Shown here one piece after another: positions 15,866 to 24,988 of a stretch of 53,970 bases of DNA. The stretch comes from Cryobacterium aureum (GTDB lineage Bacteria > Actinomycetota > Actinomycetes > Actinomycetales > Microbacteriaceae): the NCBI RefSeq assembly GCF_002954245.1, contig NZ_PPTG01000018.1:1-53970 (forward strand). Direction: 5' to 3'. Position 1 is the first letter of the stretch. The number at the start of each line of letters is the position of its first letter. The notes under the pieces were generated by a model. It made no database searches. It worked only from the letters and a program-made list of their open reading frames with translations, and was not told the origin of the DNA. Position numbers and translations under genes: made by a program.

Positions 15866-17530
15866 ATGACGATTTCGCCCTTGATTCTCGGCCCGATGAT
15901 GCGGTACGTCGACGATGTCTCGGCGAGCATCTGGTGCGAGACGCGGGAGGCCGCTCGGGTTGTGGTGAGCATCGCTGGTCGGTCGTGGATGGTGCACACC
16001 TTTGCCGTGCACGCGCACCATTACGCACTCGTACAGGTTGATGGACTACAACCCAACGTGATTCTGCCGTACACCGTTGACATCGATGGAACGCGGGTCT
16101 GGCCCGCAGAAGACTCCGCCTATCCGGCGCCCGTCATCGCAACGCTCGGAGGGGGGCATCCGCTTCGGCTGTCGTTTGGGTCCTGCCGAACCAGCGTCAG
16201 CCACGACAAAGACGGCAACGGTACGCATGGCGTCGACGCACTGCGCGCCTACGCGCTGCGCCTGGCCTCACCGGATAACGAGATGCCGCGCCCCGACCTG
16301 ATTCTCTTTCTCGGTGACCAGGTCTACGCCGACCTGACCACGGAGGAGATGCAGAAGTTCATCAAGGCGCGGCGTGACATGACGAAGCCTCCCGGTAAGG
16401 AGCTGGCCGACTTCGAGGAGTACGCGCACCTGTATAGCCTGGCCTGGTCCGACGAAGCGAACCGCTGGCTGCTGTCGACCGTGCCGACCGCGATGATTTT
16501 CGATGACCACGACATTCGCGATGACTGGAACACGTCGCTGAGCTGGAAGCGGAAGATGCAGGCAACGTCGTGGTGGCAGGGCAGGATCGTGGCCGGGCTG
16601 GCGTCGTACTGGGTGTACCAACACCTCGGCAACATGTCACCCGCCGAACGAGCCGACGATGAGATCTGGCGCACGATCGCGTCCCACGACGGCGATTCTG
16701 AACTCGATATCAGCTCCACGCTTGACGCGTTTGCAACGCGGTGTGATCAGGAGCCGACCAGCTATCGGTGGAGCTTCTGCCGCGATTTCACGAACGTGCG
16801 GCTGATCGTGGTTGACTCCCGCGCGGCCCGCGAACTCGACCCCGCTCGGCGCGCCTTGCTGGACGACGAGGAGACGTCCTGGCTGGACGAGCGGATGCAG
16901 GGCGGGTTTCGGCACCTCTTGGTCGGCACGTCGCTGCCGTTTCTGCTGCCGCCCGGACTCCACCACCTGGAATCCTGGGACGAGGCCGTGTCGGAAGGCG
17001 CCTGGGGAAAAGCTGCAGCGCGAGTCGGTGAACGGTTACGTCAGCTGGTCGACCTCGAGCATTGGGCTGCGTTCCAGCGCAGCTTTCTGCAGCTGGCACG
17101 GATGGCCACAGCGGTAGCCGACGGCCAGCGGGGGAGCGCGCCGCAGACGGTGACATTCTTGTCGGGTGACGTTCACTATTCGACTGTCTCCGAGGTCGAG
17201 CGACCGTCGGGCAGCCGCATCGTGCAGGCCGTCTGTTCACCGATCCGCAACCCATTACCCCGTGCGCTGCGGTCCTTTTCTGCCGTACTCTCCTACGGAA
17301 TGGCCACGCGGCTGACCGCGCTGCTGGCCCGCTCGGCCAAGGTCGCCTCTCCGCCGTTTCGCTGGAAGGGGGTCAAGGGTCCCTGGTTTGAGAACTGCCT
17401 GGCGAGCCTGGAAGATACTCCCGACGGACTGAAGCTCTGGTGGGAGACGGGTGTCGTGGACGGCGGCGACCAGCTGCATCCGCTCGTGAAGAACGTGGCC
17501 ACGGTCACCCTTGAACCCCGGGACCGGTGA
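15866..17530 (+). CDS. PhoD-like alkaline phosphatase D family metallophosphoesterase
   Basis: 554 residues. An N-terminal beta domain (about 1-95) is followed by the metallophosphatase core: LSFGSCRTS, LILFLGDQVYAD, IFDDHDIRDDWN and FLSGDVHYS, which provide the metal ligands expected of PhoD-type enzymes. No signal peptide is visible, unlike classical secreted PhoD, so this is probably a cytoplasmic member of the family. Substrate unknown; phosphodiesters or phosphomonoesters are likely. The stretch from 17531 to 17706 carries no convincing gene. Confidence 0.88.
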   Translation: MTISPLILGPMMRYVDDVSASIWCETREAARVVVSIAGRSWMVHTFAVHAHHYALVQVDGLQPNVILPYTVDIDGTRVWPAEDSAYPAPVIATLGGGHPLRLSFGSCRTSVSHDKDGNGTHGVDALRAYALRLASPDNEMPRPDLILFLGDQVYADLTTEEMQKFIKARRDMTKPPGKELADFEEYAHLYSLAWSDEANRWLLSTVPTAMIFDDHDIRDDWNTSLSWKRKMQATSWWQGRIVAGLASYWVYQHLGNMSPAERADDEIWRTIASHDGDSELDISSTLDAFATRCDQEPTSYRWSFCRDFTNVRLIVVDSRAARELDPARRALLDDEETSWLDERMQGGFRHLLVGTSLPFLLPPGLHHLESWDEAVSEGAWGKAAARVGERLRQLVDLEHWAAFQRSFLQLARMATAVADGQRGSAPQTVTFLSGDVHYSTVSEVERPSGSRIVQAVCSPIRNPLPRALRSFSAVLSYGMATRLTALLARSAKVASPPFRWKGVKGPWFENCLASLEDTPDGLKLWWETGVVDGGDQLHPLVKNVATVTLEPRDR

Positions 17531-17706
17531 CGGGAGCGCCACGTCGGTCGGGTTGCGGCAGCCTCGAGCAATTTCTGCACTTCTTCGTCTTCAGTGGCGA
17601 CGAACCGACACAGCGAAGTCGCTACTCATGGCATGAATCGTGTACCCGGCAGATTTCACGGTCGGTATATCGGGGATAAAGGGGTTCGTTTCATCTTCGA
17701 TCACGC

Positions 17707-19773
17707 TCAGCAAGTGAAGATCGCCTGACTTGTTCGCGCGAGCGTACGCCGCGCCGCCGCCACCACGTGCTCCACGGTGACACCGCGCAGCGCCATGATC
17801 TCAGGCCCACTGCCCGATTCGCCGAAGTCGTCGATGCCGACGACTTCACCCTCCAACCCGACCCAGCGCCACCAGCCATCGCTGCGTCCAGCCTCGATGG
17901 CCACCCGGGCGTGCGTCATTGGCGGCAGCACCTCATCGCGATACACCGAGTCAGCCTCGGCAAACCACTCCACGCAGGGCATCGACACCACGCGCACCGC
18001 CAGGCCCTCGGCACTGAGCCGCTCCGCCGCCGCAATCGCCAGGGAGACCTCACTGCCCGTCGCAATCAGTGCCAGGTCGAGGCCGGTTCCGCTCTGCCAG
18101 GCCACATAGCCACCGGCGGCAACGCCCGCATCGAGCCCGCTGCGAACGCCGAGGACCGGAACATCCTGGCGGGACAGTACGAGTGCCGCCGGCCCGTCAG
18201 GGCTGGCAACGAGGCGACGCCAGACGGCCACGGTTTCGGCGGCATCCGCTGGGCGAATGACGGCGAGCCGCGGCACGGTGCGCAGCGAGGCGATCTGCTC
18301 GACCGGCTGGTGGGTAGGGCCGTCTTCGCCGACCGCGACCGAATCGTGGGTGAACACGTAGAGTACGGGCAGGCGCATGAGTGCCGCAAGCCGCATCGCC
18401 GGGCGCAGGTAGTCGCTGAACACGAGGTACGTCGACCCGATCGGCCGCCACGGACCGGCCAGGGCGATTCCGTTCAGAATCGCGGCCATGGCGTGCTCGC
18501 GAATGCCGAAGTGAATGAAGTCCCCGCCGGGGTTGGACGCCGAAACGGCTGCGCCCGGTACGGTCACGTTGGTGGATCCGCTCAGGTCAGCCGAGCCGCC
18601 CCAGAGCGCGAGCTCGGGTGCGAGCGCCTGAATAACCTGCCCGTTCGTCTTGCGGGTGGCCACCGGGGTGCCTGGCGCGGCAATACCGACGGCGTCGAGC
18701 GCTGCTGTGGTGGCCAGCTGATCGGTGCCCGAGTGAAAAGCGAGCCAGGCCTGCGCCGCTGCGGGATTTTCAGCGGCCCACGCGGCGAAGTCCGCGCTCC
18801 AGCGCGCCTCGAAGTCGAGCCCGCGCTGCACGGCCCGGCGGCAGAAGGTGAGTGCTTCGGGGGAGACGAGTTCCTTGAGCGTGGCGTCCGCGTTGAACCC
18901 GAGGGAGCGTTTGATCGCCGCGAGTTCGTCGGCCCCGAATCCGCCGGAATGGGCGGCCGGCTGCCCGCCGAACACAGCCGATGGGGCTCCGATGGTGGTG
19001 GACACGGCAACGAGGGTGGGGCGACCGGTGCGGGTCGCAGCGAGGCCCAGCATCCGTTCGATGCCGTCGAGGTCGGTGGCGTCGGCGATCTCCAGCACCC
19101 GCCAGCCGTACGCGCGGTAGCGGGCGCGCACGTCTTCGGTGAAGGCATCCGTGGTGTGGCCGTCGATCGTCACGCCGTTGTCGTCCCAGATCAGCACGAG
19201 ATTCTCGAGCCCGAGCGTACCGGCCAGGCTCGACGCCTCATTCGAGACGCCCTCCTGCAGGCAGCCGTCGCCCGCGAGGGCCCAGACGGTGTGGTCGAGC
19301 AGGCTCGATGTTGGGGTGAACGTGGCAGCCTCTTTGCGCGCGGCGATCGCCATTCCCACAGCGGATGCCACCCCCTGCCCGAGCGGACCGGTGCTCATCT
19401 CGACTCCCACGGTGTGACCGTGTTCCGGATGCCCGGGGGTACGTGAACCGAGCGTACGGCTGGCCGCAATGTCGTCGAGTGTCAGCCCGTATCCGGTGAG
19501 AAAGAGCTGCACGTAGAGCAGCAGGCTCGCGTGCCCGGCGCTGAGCACGAACCGGTCGCGGGCCACCCAGTGCGGGTTGCTGGGGCTGTGCCGCATCACG
19601 CGGGAGAACAACACGTGCGAGAGTGGGGCGAGCGCCATCGCGGTGCCGCCATGACCGTGTCCCTTCGACTGCACCACGTGAGCGGGAATGGCGATAGCGG
19701 CGGCTACTGCCCGAGCTTCAGCGGAACGATCAACATCGACATCGGTGGTGACAGAACGAGGTTTCACAGTCAT
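17707..19773 (-). CDS. tkt: transketolase
   Basis: 688 residues, full transketolase length. Key sites are visible: HGHGGTAMALAPLSHVLF and LSAGHASLLLY in the first domain, and the thiamine-diphosphate motif GDGCLQEGVSNEASSLAG. In the central domain are GIREHAMAAILNGIAL and FVFSDYLRP-type sequence (VFSDYLRPAMRLAAL), with THDSVAVGEDGPTHQPVEQI (substrate histidines). It transfers two-carbon units between pentose and other sugar phosphates. It is divergent from a ROK regulator and a PTS operon and stands alone (no transaldolase or zwf nearby). This suggests a dedicated catabolic role rather than the housekeeping pentose-phosphate copy. The C-terminal tail (QAIFTC) looks atypical. Confidence 0.93.
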   Translation of the reverse strand: MTVKPRSVTTDVDVDRSAEARAVAAAIAIPAHVVQSKGHGHGGTAMALAPLSHVLFSRVMRHSPSNPHWVARDRFVLSAGHASLLLYVQLFLTGYGLTLDDIAASRTLGSRTPGHPEHGHTVGVEMSTGPLGQGVASAVGMAIAARKEAATFTPTSSLLDHTVWALAGDGCLQEGVSNEASSLAGTLGLENLVLIWDDNGVTIDGHTTDAFTEDVRARYRAYGWRVLEIADATDLDGIERMLGLAATRTGRPTLVAVSTTIGAPSAVFGGQPAAHSGGFGADELAAIKRSLGFNADATLKELVSPEALTFCRRAVQRGLDFEARWSADFAAWAAENPAAAQAWLAFHSGTDQLATTAALDAVGIAAPGTPVATRKTNGQVIQALAPELALWGGSADLSGSTNVTVPGAAVSASNPGGDFIHFGIREHAMAAILNGIALAGPWRPIGSTYLVFSDYLRPAMRLAALMRLPVLYVFTHDSVAVGEDGPTHQPVEQIASLRTVPRLAVIRPADAAETVAVWRRLVASPDGPAALVLSRQDVPVLGVRSGLDAGVAAGGYVAWQSGTGLDLALIATGSEVSLAIAAAERLSAEGLAVRVVSMPCVEWFAEADSVYRDEVLPPMTHARVAIEAGRSDGWWRWVGLEGEVVGIDDFGESGSGPEIMALRGVTVEHVVAAARRTLARTSQAIFTC

Positions 19774-19786
19774 ACTTCACACATTG

Positions 19787-19800
19787 GTATATAAATATAC
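19787..19800. promoter_or_regulatory. AT-rich palindrome between tkt and ROK regulator
   Basis: GTATAT-AA-ATATAC, a perfect 6-bp-arm palindrome in an otherwise GC-rich sequence, centred in the 51-bp gap between the divergent starts of the transketolase and ROK genes. Position and symmetry suit an operator for the ROK protein, overlapping the promoters of both directions. Not proven. Confidence 0.5.
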
Positions 19801-19824
19801 TTAAGTCAATCAGAGGAGTTCCGG

Positions 19825-20985
19825 GTGGCGCATGCCATGTCAACGGGGTCGGGCGTCGTGCTCGACCTCATTCGCGCGGGCACGGCCACCACCCGGCCGG
19901 CACTGATCGACGAGCTGGGCTGGTCACGCATCACGCTGGCTCGACGGCTCGACGAACTGCTCGCGGCCGGCATCATCGTCATTGCCGGCCAGAGTGATTC
20001 GCGCGGTGGCCGTCCGGCCGAAAGCTTCGCGATCAACACAGACGCTGGTCTGCTGCTCAGCGTCGATATCGGCGGCTCGCACACCCGCGTGGCCGTGACC
20101 GACCTGGTCTCGACGATTCTCATCGAAGACGAGGCCGACATCGGGCTCTGGGAAGGCCCGGACGCCGTGTTCACCTGGGCCAACCAGGTTTTCGATTACC
20201 TGCTGCGCCAGCTCGGCAAGACCCGCGCCGACGTGCGGGGGATCGGCGTGGGCGTGCCCGGTCCAGTGGATGCCGCGACCGGCCGGCTCGCCGCCCCCCA
20301 GATCGACGCACAGTGGAACGACGTGCTCGTGCAGAACTATTTTCCGGCCGACTACACCGCCATTTTCGCCGTCGACCGTGACGTGAACATCATGGCCGTC
20401 GCGGAATCCCGGCTCGGTTGGCCCGAGCACCGGGACCTCACCGTACTCAAGGTGGGCCTGGGCATCGGCTGCGCGCTCGTGCTCGACGGCCGCGTCTACC
20501 GCGGTGCCCGCGGCGGTGCCGGCGACTTCTCGCACAGCTTCCGCTATGGCGACGAACTGTGCAGCTGCAGCAATAGGGGCTGCCTCGAGGCCGTCGCGAG
20601 TGGCTATGCCGTTCGCCGCGAGCTCACCGCCCTCGGCTACCGCATTCGCACCACCGGCGACATCGTGGCGCTCTCGCGCATGGGGTCACCCGATGCCGTG
20701 CGGATGCTCGCCGCGGCCGGAGCCGAGATCGGGCGGGCCCTCGTCGATGTCGCCGGCCTGCTGAACCCGGCCATGATCGTCATCGGTGGCCAGCTCGCCG
20801 AGGCCGGCGACCCGTACCTGTCGTCGCTGCGCGAGGCCCTCCTCGCGCACGTACGCGCCTTCTCCGGCACGGGCCTCACCGTGGAGCCGAGTCGGCTCGG
20901 CAATAAAGCCGGTGTTCTCGGTGCTTCGCTCATCGCGCAGGACGCACTATTCGAGGCCGACCGCATCAGTCACCTCACGCGCTAG
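19825..20985 (+). CDS. ROK-family transcriptional regulator
   Basis: 386 residues from the GTG at 19825, preceded by AGAGGAG. The N-terminal winged helix (about 5-65: DLIRAGTATTRPALIDELGW, SRITLARRLDELLAAGI) precedes a ROK sugar-kinase-like domain. That domain has the ATP/sugar motif VDIGGSHTRVAVTD and the zinc motif CSCSNRGCLE after SHSFRYGDEL. ROK repressors respond to sugars or sugar phosphates. It sits between the divergent transketolase and a co-oriented PTS operon and is their likely regulator. Confidence 0.9.
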   Translation: MAHAMSTGSGVVLDLIRAGTATTRPALIDELGWSRITLARRLDELLAAGIIVIAGQSDSRGGRPAESFAINTDAGLLLSVDIGGSHTRVAVTDLVSTILIEDEADIGLWEGPDAVFTWANQVFDYLLRQLGKTRADVRGIGVGVPGPVDAATGRLAAPQIDAQWNDVLVQNYFPADYTAIFAVDRDVNIMAVAESRLGWPEHRDLTVLKVGLGIGCALVLDGRVYRGARGGAGDFSHSFRYGDELCSCSNRGCLEAVASGYAVRRELTALGYRIRTTGDIVALSRMGSPDAVRMLAAAGAEIGRALVDVAGLLNPAMIVIGGQLAEAGDPYLSSLREALLAHVRAFSGTGLTVEPSRLGNKAGVLGASLIAQDALFEADRISHLTR

Positions 20986-21120
20986 GTCTTCGGCCCCGAC
21001 TTTGGATCACTTATAGACAAAAGTTCTGAATTCGCATTAGGCTCGGAGACACGGCACCAAACTTTTTGGGGCAGACGACGTGGTCTTGCAGTGTGAAGGC
21101 CAGAATCAAGGAGTTACCGC

Positions 21121-21600
21121 ATGGCAGTCAATCTCGCCGACGAGCTGCACCAGGCATCCATTCGCACCCACGTCGTCGCCGCAGACTGGCAGGCCGCGAT
21201 CACCCTGGCCGGCGACGCGCTCGTGGCCGGAGGCGTCACGACCGACGACTACACCGCGGAGATGATCGCCGCCGTTGACAAGCTCGGCCCCTATATCGTC
21301 ATCGCGCCCGGCCTGGCCATCGCCCACTCCCGCCCATCGCCCGCCGTGCTGCGCGCCGGGCTCAGCTGGGTCTCCCTCGAGGAGCCGGTGAGCTTCGGTC
21401 ACAAGAAGAACGACCCGGTGTCGCTCGTCATCGGGCTCGCCGCCCCCGACCACGAAGGTCACCTCGAGATGATGCAGGCCCTCGCCGGGGTCCTCATGAA
21501 CTCCGAGCTGCTCGCCGCGCTCAAAGCGGCAGGCTCGCCCGCCGAGGTGCTCACGCTTATGTTCAACCCCGAACTGCTCACAGAAAAGGCACACTCATGA
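21121..21600 (+). CDS. ulaC: PTS EIIA component, ascorbate/fructose-mannitol type
   Basis: 159 residues with Shine-Dalgarno AAGGAG before the ATG at 21121. The phosphorylated histidine lies in GLAIAHSRPSPA (H69). The surrounding fold (IAPGLAIAHSRP, VSFGHKKNDPVSLVIGLAAP) matches the EIIA-2 domain used by the L-ascorbate/galactitol superfamily. It accepts phosphate from HPr and passes it to the EIIB encoded next. The stop overlaps the EIIB start by four bases. Symbol by family similarity; the substrate may be another sugar acid or pentitol. Confidence 0.85.
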   Translation: MAVNLADELHQASIRTHVVAADWQAAITLAGDALVAGGVTTDDYTAEMIAAVDKLGPYIVIAPGLAIAHSRPSPAVLRAGLSWVSLEEPVSFGHKKNDPVSLVIGLAAPDHEGHLEMMQALAGVLMNSELLAALKAAGSPAEVLTLMFNPELLTEKAHS

Positions 21601-21869
21601 AAATCATCGCGGTCTGCGGAATGGGGATCGGCACATCCGTTCTCTTGAAAATGAACACCGAAAAGGTGCTGCGCACCCTCGGTATCGACGCCGACGTTGA
21701 GGCGGCCGACATCGGCGTGGCTCGCGGCATGGCGCGCGATGCCGAGATCGTACTCACGAGCGAAGAGCTCGCCGAGGAGATCGGCGACGTCGAGGCCCAG
21801 GTCATCGTCATCGACAATTTCTTCGACCTCGAAGAAATCACCGAGAAGCTCACCAGCGCACTCGAATAA
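21597..21869 (+). CDS. ulaB: PTS EIIB component, ascorbate type
   Basis: 90 residues, the usual length of a free-standing EIIB of the ascorbate family. The phosphocysteine loop is AVCGMGIGTSVLLKM (C7). It relays phosphate from EIIA to the substrate during import by EIIC. It overlaps the EIIA gene by four bases and is followed 48 bp later by the EIIC gene. Confidence 0.88.
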   Translation: MKIIAVCGMGIGTSVLLKMNTEKVLRTLGIDADVEAADIGVARGMARDAEIVLTSEELAEEIGDVEAQVIVIDNFFDLEEITEKLTSALE

Positions 21870-21917
21870 CCCTGTCCCACCAACCGCACAACTGAGTAAG
21901 AGAGGGAGCACCCCGAC

Positions 21918-23459
21918 ATGGAGTGGTTCTTAGTCATTCTGGATTTCATCGGCCAGCAGATTTTGAATGTGCCGGCCTACCTGGTGGGCATTATCACGGC
22001 TGTCGGGCTCATCGCCCTGCGTCGCCCGGTCGGAACCATCATCGGCGGCAGCCTCAAGGCGGCCCTCGGCTTTCTCATTCTCGGTGCTGGCGCCGGGGTA
22101 GTTGTTGCCTCACTCACCCCGCTCGGCGACCTGATCCTCAAGGTAACGGGCGCGCAGGGCGTGATTCCGACCAACGAAGTCATTACCGCGCTCGCCGCCG
22201 ACGAATTCGGAGCGACCAGCGCCTATGTGCTCGTCGTCGGCTTCGTCGTCATGCTGCTGCTGGCACGGTTTACCCCGCTCAAGTACGTGTTCCTCACCGG
22301 ACACCACATGGTCTTCATGGCCATGATGCTCGCGGTCGTGCTCTCGGTCGGCTTCGGTTCTGAGCTCAGCTGGCTGGTCGTCGTCATCGGTGGTGGCCTG
22401 CTCGGCGTGATCATGGTGGTCATGCCGGCCTTCGCTCAGCCGTGGACCAAGCGCATCACCGGCGATGACACTATCGCCATCGGCCACTTCGGAACCCTCG
22501 GCTACATCGCTGCCGGCGCCGTCGGCCAGGCCGTCGGCAAGCGCAGCAAGAGCACCGAGCACATCAACTTTCCGCAGAACCTGCGCTTTCTGCGCGACTC
22601 CATGGTGGCTACCTCGGTCTCGATGGTCGCCATCTACATGGTCTTCGCCATCTGGGGCCTCATCGCCCTTCCTCGAGCGGATGCCCTCGCCATCTTCGGT
22701 TCCGTCGACGGCGGCGCGTTCATCATGGCCGCCTTCGCCCAGGCGCTGCAGTTCGGCGTTGGTGTGGCCATCATCCTCTACGGTGTGCGCACCATCCTCG
22801 GCGAGCTCGTCCCCGCGTTCCAGGGTATTGCTGAGAAGGTTGTTCCCGGAGCGCGCCCCGCGCTGGACATTCCGATCGTCTTCCCCTTCGCGGCCAACGC
22901 CGTGCTCATCGGTTTCCTCGCGTCTTTCGCCGGCGGCCTGCTCAGCCTCGGGGTGCTGGCTATCTGGCTCGGACCGGTGTTCGGCCTCGCCCTGATTCTG
23001 CCCGGCATGGTGCCGCACTTCTTCACCGGCGGTGGCGCCGGTGTCTACGGCAACGCCACCGGCGGTCGTATCGGCGCTATGGTCGGTGGTTTCGTCAACG
23101 GAATTCTCATCACCATCCTGCCAGCCATCCTGCTACTGGTTCTCGGCAGCTTCGGCTTCGCCAACAGCACCTTCGGCGACGCGGACTTCGGCTGGTTCGG
23201 AACGCTCATTGGCGTGAGCCTGCTCGGTGACAACACCGCCATCGGCGTGATGCTCACCGTGCTCATCGGTCTGGTGCTGGTCCTTGCGGCGATCATCTTC
23301 CAGGTCAAAGTCACCGACAAGGGTTGGCTGCCCGGCGCCAAGCACACCGCTTTCGTCGACGCCATCGAAGCCGACCTCAAGGCAACGGCGGCAGCAGCCA
23401 AGGCCGAGGCCAAGGCAGCACGCCTGGCCGCCGCCGAGACGGCGGACAAGCAGGCGTAG
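21918..23459 (+). CDS. ulaA: PTS EIIC transporter, ascorbate (UlaA) type
   Basis: 513 residues with Shine-Dalgarno GAGGGAG. It is a polytopic membrane protein: IGQQILNVPAYLVGIITAVG, GLIALRRPVGTIIGGSLKAA, GFLILGAGAGVVV, then TGHHMVFMAMMLAVVLSVGF, ending in an Ala/Lys-rich cytoplasmic tail. The opening and length match UlaA/SgaT EIIC proteins, which transport L-ascorbate or related sugars with phosphorylation. No ula catabolic genes (lactonase, UlaD, UlaE, UlaF) are adjacent; a transketolase is, so the true substrate is open. Confidence 0.88.
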   Translation: MEWFLVILDFIGQQILNVPAYLVGIITAVGLIALRRPVGTIIGGSLKAALGFLILGAGAGVVVASLTPLGDLILKVTGAQGVIPTNEVITALAADEFGATSAYVLVVGFVVMLLLARFTPLKYVFLTGHHMVFMAMMLAVVLSVGFGSELSWLVVVIGGGLLGVIMVVMPAFAQPWTKRITGDDTIAIGHFGTLGYIAAGAVGQAVGKRSKSTEHINFPQNLRFLRDSMVATSVSMVAIYMVFAIWGLIALPRADALAIFGSVDGGAFIMAAFAQALQFGVGVAIILYGVRTILGELVPAFQGIAEKVVPGARPALDIPIVFPFAANAVLIGFLASFAGGLLSLGVLAIWLGPVFGLALILPGMVPHFFTGGGAGVYGNATGGRIGAMVGGFVNGILITILPAILLLVLGSFGFANSTFGDADFGWFGTLIGVSLLGDNTAIGVMLTVLIGLVLVLAAIIFQVKVTDKGWLPGAKHTAFVDAIEADLKATAAAAKAEAKAARLAAAETADKQA

Positions 23460-23495
23460 CTGCTCGAGTCACAGTGGGGGTCGCGCCGGTCGGTG

Positions 23496-23514
23496 CGGCT
23501 CCCTTTCTGAGCCG
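23496..23514. terminator. weak hairpin between converging PTS and oxidoreductase genes
   Basis: CGGCTC, a 7-base loop CCTTTCT, and GAGCCG. A short stem in the 56-bp gap between converging stops, plausible as a weak bidirectional terminator. Confidence 0.4.
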
Positions 23515-23515
23515 G

Positions 23516-24493
23516 TTACGGCACGAGCACAATCTTGCCAACGTGAGCGGATGATTCCAACCGACGGTGCGCATCCGCTGCGCTCTCAAACGAGTATCGT
23601 TCGTCGATCACCGGTCGAAACTCGCCCGAGGCGATCCACGGCCAGACCGCCGACTCCAGCGAACGCATGACGGCGACCTTTTCGGCGTGCGACCGGGCGC
23701 GCAGGGTGGTTCCCCAGTAGCGGGCGCGCTTCTGCATGAGGCGAAACGGGTCGAACGTGGCCGGTTCACCGCTCTGGTTCGCGAGCACCATAATGCGCCC
23801 GTTCACCGCGACCGCCTCGATGTTGCGCGCCGCGTATGAGCCGCCCATGATGTCGAGGATCACGTCGGCGCCTCGCCCGTCGGTGGCGGTGGTGATTTCG
23901 GCGACGAAGTCCTGCTCGCGATAGTTGATCAGAATTTCTGCCCCGAGATTCTCACACACGGCGAGTTTCTCGGCTGACCCGGCCGTCACGGCCACTCGGG
24001 CATCGGCCAGGCGGGCGAGCTGAATAGCGGTCGTGCCGATTCCGCTGCCGCCGCCGTGCACGAGCAGTGTTTCTCCGGGCTGGAGCTCAGCGCCCATGAA
24101 CACGTTCGACCACACGGTGGCCAGGGCCTCCGGCAGGGCCGCGGCGTCAATGAGGTCCATTGACAGTGGCACCAGCAGCGCCAGGTCTTCGTGCACCACG
24201 GCTTCGGTGGCGTAGCCGCCGCCGGCAAGGAGCGCGCACACGCGATCGCCGATGCCGAACCGGGTCACGTCGTCGCCCACCTCGGTGACCACGCCAGACA
24301 CCTCGAGCCCCGGCCAGTGCGGTGCGTCGGCGGGCGAGGGATAGTGCCCCTGCCGTTGCAGGATATCCGCTCGGTTCACGCCCGCCGCAGCGACCTTCAG
24401 CCGAATGTCGTGGGTCGCAACCTCCGGGTCGGGCTGGGTCGTCAGGGTGAGGGCATCCGGCCCACCGGGGGAGCTAACGATAATTGCGCGCAT
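23516..24493 (-). CDS. NADPH:quinone oxidoreductase (zinc-independent MDR family)
   Basis: 325 residues, normal length for the QOR/PIG3 branch of medium-chain dehydrogenases. Visible are GVNRADILQRQGHYP in the GroES-like domain and LLVHGGGSGIGTTAIQLARL for the NADPH-binding Rossmann motif. NGRIMVLANQSGEPATFDP and RGADVILDIMGGSYAARNIE complete the core. Catalytic zinc cysteines of alcohol dehydrogenases are absent. It probably reduces quinones or enones with NADPH. It is co-oriented with the broken AlkD-like gene upstream. Confidence 0.9.
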   Translation of the reverse strand: MRAIIVSSPGGPDALTLTTQPDPEVATHDIRLKVAAAGVNRADILQRQGHYPSPADAPHWPGLEVSGVVTEVGDDVTRFGIGDRVCALLAGGGYATEAVVHEDLALLVPLSMDLIDAAALPEALATVWSNVFMGAELQPGETLLVHGGGSGIGTTAIQLARLADARVAVTAGSAEKLAVCENLGAEILINYREQDFVAEITTATDGRGADVILDIMGGSYAARNIEAVAVNGRIMVLANQSGEPATFDPFRLMQKRARYWGTTLRARSHAEKVAVMRSLESAVWPWIASGEFRPVIDERYSFESAADAHRRLESSAHVGKIVLVP

Positions 24494-24502
24494 GTCCGCA
24501 GC

Positions 24503-24985
24503 TTACGCTCGAGCGATTCTCGCGCTCGCGCCGTGGGCCGCGCGGCGCAGGGACGAGTCGCCGTCGCCAAGCCACCGCACCAGGGTCGCATCCGCTCGGG
24601 CACGGTTCGCGCCGGTCAGCCCCTGCATGAGTGGCAGCACTATGTCGACCGTGAGCGGATCGACGAGCTCTGGCAGCCCAGCGCCCCGCAGAAACCCCTC
24701 GATGCGGGTGAGATCGGTGTTGTCGAGACGGGTCACGTTCGATTGCAGCAGCACGATTGCGGCGAGGCGCCGCTCGAACACCGGCACGTTCCAGAGCTCG
24801 GAGCTCAGCGCGGTCACCTCGTCGTGGCTCATGTTCTTATACCGGCGGGCCAGGTCGCGGATGGTTCTCGCACGGCGCCCACCGAGGCGCCATAGAACTC
24901 GAGCTCGTTCCCAACCGGGCCTGCGCCTCAGCCGCCCGCTCCCAGGTTGCTTCGTACTGCAGCGTGCGGCCGACGTTCCTCTGGG
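24503..24985 (-). pseudogene. broken AlkD-like DNA alkylation repair gene (copy 1)
   Basis: The open C-terminal part (24503-24832, MSHDEVTALSSELWNVPVFE onward) and an N-terminal stretch in another frame (GRTLQYEATWERAAEAQARL) match the intact copy at 28271-28765. Compared base by base with that copy there are two single-base losses, one near the GCTCGAG and one at the GTGCGGGGAACC equivalent, which break the frame. The first ~9 codons are missing; the sequence abuts the permease stop 4-12 bases away. HEAT-repeat AlkD proteins excise alkylated bases. This copy is unlikely to make a full product. Confidence 0.8.
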
Positions 24986-24988
24986 CCC

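Noticed and set aside
17633..17728. Short plus-strand ORF (MNRVPGRFHGRYIGDK...)
   Set aside because: 31 codons, no Shine-Dalgarno, overlaps the transketolase end antisense; not supported.
17767..19446. 559-codon plus-strand open frame
   Set aside because: Antisense to an unmistakable transketolase; open only because of high GC third positions.
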